The translations under genes were made by a program, and so were the position numbers. The notes under the pieces were generated by a model that was not told the origin of the DNA, did no database searches, and saw nothing but the letters and a program-made list of their open reading frames with translations. A stretch of 64,000 nucleotides of DNA from Bacteroidales bacterium UBA1181. Its GTDB lineage: Bacteria > Bacteroidota > Bacteroidia > Bacteroidales > Paludibacteraceae. Of this stretch, positions 60,128 to 64,000 are shown piece by piece (position 1 is the first letter of the stretch; every line of letters starts with the position of its first letter). The stretch is from positions 62,001 to 126,000 of the forward strand of contig DBYR01000042.1 of NCBI GenBank assembly GCA_002310215.1, given 5' to 3'.

Positions 60128-61588
60128 TTATTTCGCCTTCTTCATCCTAATCAGAGAGTTTTGAACCTCACTATTGCTGTAAGCGTTCAAATGCTCCTTG
60201 TCAATGATAGAACTTACGATTGATGTGCCGTTGGAGTTGTTGAACAACCTTCCGCCCGTCACGTAGAAGGAAGCCAAGTTCTTTCCTGTCACGTAGCTGA
60301 AGTTGTCGTCAAAGTTTTTGTCCGTCATCTCGTCGTACGGATCGGCGATGAGGGCGGTGTAGTAGTTGCCTGCGACTGCGCTGGCTGGAATGTTGTACTT
60401 CTTCTCTACCGTGATGCTCTGTCCCGGCTCCAAAATCATGTTCTTTTCGTTGTTGAACAAGATTTGCTTTTTGGACAAGTTCCTTGCTTGGAAGAGCAGG
60501 TAAATGATAGAGTAATCCTTGGTGTTGAAGCTGGTCGCTCCGTTGTTGGTGATGGTGTACTTCACGCTTCTCTCTCCGTCCATGTTCAACTCAGTGTCTG
60601 AGATGACCTTCACGCTGATATTTTCAGCCGATGATTTGCGAAGGATGGATGATGCGGCAGAGGATGAACCGCTGTTGCTTGCGCCCCATACACCGAAGCA
60701 GAATTGTTTAACGAAGAAGTTGTAGTCTACCCAAATCATACCGTTGTCGCCCCAATCGTTCTTACCCCAGGAGTTCTGGATACGGAACGCTTGCTTGTTG
60801 TCGTTGAAGCCGACCAACATCATGGCGTGGTATGCGTGCTGACCTTGATAGTCCCTGGTGTCACTTTTGATGACTGCGCTACTGTTCCAAGACATGAATT
60901 TCTCACCCAATCTTGCACCGATAACGAGCGGTCCTTTTTCCAAATGTGCCTTGATGTTGCTTACGGTCATACCGTATGCCTTGCCGTCTGAGCTCATGTC
61001 CGCGCTATAGGCGACGGTACGGTAGGCGTTGATTTTGTTGCTCGATTTACCTTTTCCGGCTTTGCCGTCGCAGGTCATCTTTTGGTTGTTGAACGATACC
61101 TCGGAGAGTGTCGCCACTCCTTTGGTCTGCATGGCTTTGAAGGCAGGGTCGAAGCTGGAACCGCCACATCCGGAACTCACCTCTGAACTATAGTTGGATC
61201 TCATGGTGTGCCACAAGTCAACCGGGCTACATTGGTATGATGCGCTGTTTTTGTTGGAGGTGCTCCATGTGCCATCAATCATGTTCATTGTGGTCTTCAG
61301 ACCATAGGAGGTGGCCCATGCCACACAAGTACCGTACTGACCTTGGTTGCCTACCGGAGGACAATATTTTTCCCAGCTTACTGAGGTCGATGTTACATCC
61401 CCTCCGTCCAACTCCTCGTCAGTGTCTTCCCAGTTCTCAGTTTCTGGATCGTAACCTAACATGGAGGCGAAGATACTTACGATAGTATCTATTATTTGTG
61501 CGGCTTCCTCATCTGTACAAGAGGCCATGAAGAGCGTTGGTATGCTCAATGCGATGATGGCGATCTTCTTTCTGAAAAATTTCATCAT
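60128..61588 (-). CDS. Papain-like (C1) cysteine peptidase lipoprotein
   Basis: 486 residues. Lipoprotein signal ending PTLFMASC (Cys23), then an acidic Asp/Glu/Thr linker. The C1 peptidase domain covers residues about 70-310: catalytic C88 in VGNQGQYGTCVAWATSYGL, H254 in AYHAMMLVGF and N272 in RIQNSWGKNDWG. The oxyanion Gln is in GNQGQYG. No propeptide with an ERFNIN pattern is visible, so activation must differ from plant papains. Residues about 320-486 are a beta-rich C-terminal domain, probably a binding module (KYTITNNGATSFNTKDYSII). Located 33 bp downstream of the pentapeptide-like lipoprotein gene. Related secreted C1 peptidases occur in Porphyromonas; the substrate here is not known. 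Confidence 0.92.
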   Translation of the reverse strand: MMKFFRKKIAIIALSIPTLFMASCTDEEAAQIIDTIVSIFASMLGYDPETENWEDTDEELDGGDVTSTSVSWEKYCPPVGNQGQYGTCVAWATSYGLKTTMNMIDGTWSTSNKNSASYQCSPVDLWHTMRSNYSSEVSSGCGGSSFDPAFKAMQTKGVATLSEVSFNNQKMTCDGKAGKGKSSNKINAYRTVAYSADMSSDGKAYGMTVSNIKAHLEKGPLVIGARLGEKFMSWNSSAVIKSDTRDYQGQHAYHAMMLVGFNDNKQAFRIQNSWGKNDWGDNGMIWVDYNFFVKQFCFGVWGASNSGSSSAASSILRKSSAENISVKVISDTELNMDGERSVKYTITNNGATSFNTKDYSIIYLLFQARNLSKKQILFNNEKNMILEPGQSITVEKKYNIPASAVAGNYYTALIADPYDEMTDKNFDDNFSYVTGKNLASFYVTGGRLFNNSNGTSIVSSIIDKEHLNAYSNSEVQNSLIRMKKAK

Positions 61589-61621
61589 AATGGTTATATT
61601 TTTAAGTTATAAATATGCTAT

Positions 61622-62560
61622 TTATTTGGTGTTAAATCCGTTGAATGTAGGGGTTGTGTCGTTTTCGAAGACTGCCTCCTCCGTTATCGGGTGGAGTAGG
61701 AAGTGCGCTCCGTCGGTCTTAAGCCCCTTCTTGAAGTTTGTGCGGCCGAATTTCACCTCTCCGTAGAAGAGTGACCTCTCCATTTCGCACGTGCCGTTGA
61801 AGACTGTGCCGATGATGTCAGCCCGTCCCGCGAACCTGCTAAAGGAGAGTGTCGCGTTCTCCTCGCATGTGCCGTAGTTGAAGATGAAATATCCGTTGAT
61901 GGTCGAGTTGGATAGGTCTAAGCGTTTGTCTGCCGACAAGTTGCTGATTTGAATGTTATTGACCGTAATGCCTTGGATAGAGACGTCCTGCCTGAATTTC
62001 GCATCCATCATGTTGAGGTCGCCACGGAAGGTGGCCCCGCACATCATGAAGGTGGAGTCGGACTCTATTTCCCACCATTGGTTTTTCTGCCCTATGCAGA
62101 GGATATTGTTGAATTGGGTCTCTCCACGGAAGACGGATTTGCTGAGGTTGACACTCGCTTGGAACTCCGCATCGCTGAAATCGACATCCTTCCTGAAATC
62201 GCAGTCCATGAATTGCACGTCGCGGGAGAACCTCACTTTGATAGGAATTTTTTTTCCCTTGATTTCCTTGTACCCATTGCCTTTCACATTACCCAAAAAC
62301 ACACAACTCTGAAAAAATATGGAACTTGGCACATGGGCGACAAAGGTGTTCGGGGCGGACATGGCTACATCCTCGATGTCGGAAAAGTCCACATCACCCT
62401 TGATGATGGCGTTGGCGAAGAGAACGCTCTTCCCTTTCTTGATGAGCTTGGTGATTTCTTTCGCATCGTACTCCTTCATCGTAGCTTCCCTCTCGGTTTG
62501 CGCCTTGGTGCAAGAAACGAAGCATATACCCAAGTATAATATGATTAATAATTTTCTCAT
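61622..62560 (-). CDS. Pentapeptide-repeat-like lipoprotein
   Basis: 312 residues. The ATG at 62560 starts a lipoprotein signal, MRKLLIILYLGICFVSC (Cys17). The body is full of short turns with Phe in register: VDFSDIEDVAM, VQFMDCDFRKDVDFSDAEFQ, LSKSVFRGETQFNNI, ATFRGDLNMMDAKFRQDVSIQG, YGEVKFGRTNFKKGLKTDGAHF. This is the pattern of pentapeptide-repeat right-handed beta-helices, though irregular and interrupted. As an exported lipoprotein it would lie at the envelope. The next gene downstream (33 bp) is the papain-like peptidase, so they may form a pair. Confidence 0.72.
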   Translation of the reverse strand: MRKLLIILYLGICFVSCTKAQTEREATMKEYDAKEITKLIKKGKSVLFANAIIKGDVDFSDIEDVAMSAPNTFVAHVPSSIFFQSCVFLGNVKGNGYKEIKGKKIPIKVRFSRDVQFMDCDFRKDVDFSDAEFQASVNLSKSVFRGETQFNNILCIGQKNQWWEIESDSTFMMCGATFRGDLNMMDAKFRQDVSIQGITVNNIQISNLSADKRLDLSNSTINGYFIFNYGTCEENATLSFSRFAGRADIIGTVFNGTCEMERSLFYGEVKFGRTNFKKGLKTDGAHFLLHPITEEAVFENDTTPTFNGFNTK

Positions 62561-62851
62561 CCTATCTGTTGAAGTACACAACCATTATACATCATGCAAA
62601 GTTAATGAATTTTTTTTATTGTAATCGAAAAGCTTTTCTTTTCAGTGTGAAAGATTATTAATCGTTTGATATCTATTTTATTATGATATGTTTGTCGGAC
62701 GTTTTATGTGCATTGCGCCGTGTCGTCGCTCTCAGGTTGGCCAGTCGCCGTGTGACGATGATTTTTTCTTTCCTTTGGCGTGATTTGTTACTTTTTTGTT
62801 ATTGATAAAATTAGTAACTTTACGCGCTCAAATATATGTTTTGGATTGGTT
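62561..62851. other. Intergenic region between divergent genes
   Basis: About 290 bp. A minus-strand -7 box TAACTTTG (62597-62604) serves the pentapeptide-like gene, and a plus-strand TAACTTTA (62814-62821; one base off) with TTTG 16 bp upstream probably serves the unknown secreted protein. Nothing else recognisable lies between, apart from a GC-richer stretch at 62700-62760. Confidence 0.45.
62597..62604 (-). promoter_or_regulatory. -7 box of the pentapeptide-like gene
   Basis: Minus-strand TAACTTTG, 36 bp before the ATG at 62560; exact match to TAnnTTTG, but no clear -33 box. Confidence 0.5.
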
Positions 62852-63424
62852 ATGGATAACATGAAACGTTTTATTATATGTTGGGTTTGTGCGATGTTTG
62901 TTTCGCTCTCATCATTTGCCCAAAAGGATTTCTTCGGATTCCAAAATGTTTCCGTCGCGGACGAGTCATACCAGCTTAAATGGTCAGCCAAGATGAAGAA
63001 TGGCCGTATCATGGAGGAGTTCCTCCGGCCGAAGGATAACTTCGCCAAGTTCGAGAAGAAGGTGGTCCTGGAATTGTCGAATGCGGGGAAGATGAAAGAG
63101 GACGAGGTGAAGAACCAGATGGCGGAACTTGCCGTCATGAAGGAACAAAGTATTGTTTTTAGTTTCAATCAATTGGATAGCAAGTATCCGGATGAGATCT
63201 GGTTGGAATATACGCAGGGAAATGTGCAGGGCGGTAAACCATTCGTCTTGGAATGGAACTTCTGTCGCTACAAGAGCGTCGGGGATCGTGTCGTCCTCTT
63301 CCGTTTCCGCCATCGTTACTATGATACGAAGGAGGAGTCGTTCACAAAAACGGTGGAGAAAAATAGGGAAAAATGGATCAAGGAGATTGTATCCTTTGAA
63401 ATTCCCGAATTAAAAGATAAATAA
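62852..63424 (+). CDS. Unknown secreted protein
   Basis: 190 residues; no family recognised. Two start codons are possible, 62852 (MDNMKRF) or 62861 (MKRFIIC). Signal peptide ends SLSSFAQ. The mature part is helical and charged (AKMKNGRIMEEFLRPKDNF, LELSNAGKMKEDEVKNQMAEL) with a few strands (EIWLEYTQGNVQGGKPFVLE, RVVLFRFRHRYYDTKEESFT). Acts in the periplasm or outside. The upstream frame to 62780 is not used. Ends 32 bp before ffh. Confidence 0.68.
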   Translation: MDNMKRFIICWVCAMFVSLSSFAQKDFFGFQNVSVADESYQLKWSAKMKNGRIMEEFLRPKDNFAKFEKKVVLELSNAGKMKEDEVKNQMAELAVMKEQSIVFSFNQLDSKYPDEIWLEYTQGNVQGGKPFVLEWNFCRYKSVGDRVVLFRFRHRYYDTKEESFTKTVEKNREKWIKEIVSFEIPELKDK

Positions 63425-63456
63425 TTTATAATAAAATAGATAGAGTATAATCGGTT

Positions 63457-64000
63457 ATGTTCGAAAGTTTAGGCGAAAGATTAGAACGTTCCTTCAAGAT
63501 ATTGAAGGGTGAAGGTAAGATTACAGAGGTTAATGTGGCGGAGACGCTGAAGGATGTGCGTAAGGCGCTCCTGAATGCGGACGTGAACTATAAGGTGGCC
63601 AAGACGTTTACTGACACTGTGAAGGAGAAGGCTCTGGGACAGAATGTGCTCACATCGGTGAAGCCGAGCCAGTTGATGGTCAAGATTGTTCATGACGAGT
63701 TGGCCCAACTGATGGGTGGCACCTCCACGGATATCAATTTGGATGGCAAACCTTCCGTCATTTTGATGTCTGGTCTGCAGGGTTCCGGTAAGACGACTTT
63801 CTCCGGTAAACTGGCGAACATGCTGAAGACGAAGAAGTCCAAGAATCCTTTCTTGGTGGCGTGCGACGTCTATCGTCCTGCCGCCATCGAGCAGTTGAAG
63901 GTGCTTGGCGAACAGATCGGTGTTCCTGTCTATTCGGAGATGGATAGCAAGGACCCTGTCTCCATCGCGAAGAGCGCCATAGAGGAGGCTAAGGCGAAGG
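63457..64000 (+). CDS. ffh: Signal recognition particle protein Ffh, N-terminal part
   Basis: Cut by the window end after 181 codons. Ffh with 4.5S RNA delivers nascent membrane proteins to the FtsY receptor. The NG domain start is clear: helical N domain (ESLGERLERSFKILKGEGK, with ALLNADVNYKVAKTF), then G1 GLQGSGKTTFSGKLA and DVYRPAAIEQLKVL. ATG at 63457. The 32 bp gap to the preceding secreted-protein gene has no terminator, so they may share a transcript. Confidence 0.96.
   Translation, partial: MFESLGERLERSFKILKGEGKITEVNVAETLKDVRKALLNADVNYKVAKTFTDTVKEKALGQNVLTSVKPSQLMVKIVHDELAQLMGGTSTDINLDGKPSVILMSGLQGSGKTTFSGKLANMLKTKKSKNPFLVACDVYRPAAIEQLKVLGEQIGVPVYSEMDSKDPVSIAKSAIEEAKAK

Overview
This window is chromosomal DNA of a Bacteroidota member, most likely order Bacteroidales and close to Prevotellaceae or Porphyromonadaceae; the genus cannot be fixed from the sequence alone. 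The signs are: -7 boxes of the form TAnnTTTG with TTTG about 20 bp upstream and almost no Shine-Dalgarno sites; a MurF-alanine racemase fusion; a one-protein hybrid two-component regulator; TonB-dependent receptors with Bacteroidota-only partner families (DUF4876, DUF6850, DUF4270, DUF6515); and a type IX secretion plug protein together with a cargo protein carrying a type IX sorting tail. I see no prophage, insertion sequence, CRISPR array or rRNA. One tRNA is present.

Layout. 1-5.2 kb: end of an OmpH/Skp-like gene, a universal-stress-like protein, a His/Pro-rich secreted protein and tex. 5.2-12.5 kb, minus strand: Na+/H+ antiporter NhaD, a TonB-family protein with its own promoter, then a compact operon rimM-rlmB-rluA family-unknown-DPP III. 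12.6-19.3 kb: ttcA-like gene overlapping the T9SS plug gene, tsaD, a VC0807-family membrane protein and murF-alr. 19.3-24.7 kb: an orphan hybrid two-component system and an unknown secreted protein. 25 kb: tRNA-Met(CAT) followed by a duplicated non-coding repeat element. 25.5-31.3 kb: unknown lipoprotein, Lrp regulator, DUF4270 and GT5 genes diverging from panC-panD, and a Cys-rich lipoprotein. 31.5-40 kb: two outer-membrane uptake loci, DUF4876/TonB receptor/DUF6850 and TonB receptor/HMA protein. 40-44.4 kb: a tandem AAA+ protein facing a Fic-WG-repeat lipoprotein operon. 44.5-52.9 kb: clpB, a T9SS-exported GH74 glucanase, GSCFA and OmpA-like envelope genes, ispF. 53-56.7 kb: a sigma-54-type response regulator lacking the GAFTGA loop, translationally coupled to a hybrid kinase with Hpt. 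56.8-60 kb: an operon LysE-engB-lipid A acyltransferase-glycosyltransferase. 60-63.4 kb: a papain-like lipoprotein peptidase behind a pentapeptide-like lipoprotein, then an unknown secreted protein and the start of ffh.

Most genes are housekeeping (tRNA modification, ribosome assembly, cell wall, pantothenate, isoprenoid, protein export). The parts that could hold undescribed biology are the Fic/WG operon with its repeated TTGCCGATA boxes next to a pseudo-AAA/AAA protein, the coupled response regulator without GAFTGA, the TonB receptor/HMA pair with a cysteine cluster in the plug, and the papain-like/pentapeptide lipoprotein pair. Functions for these are inferred from families and neighbourhood only.
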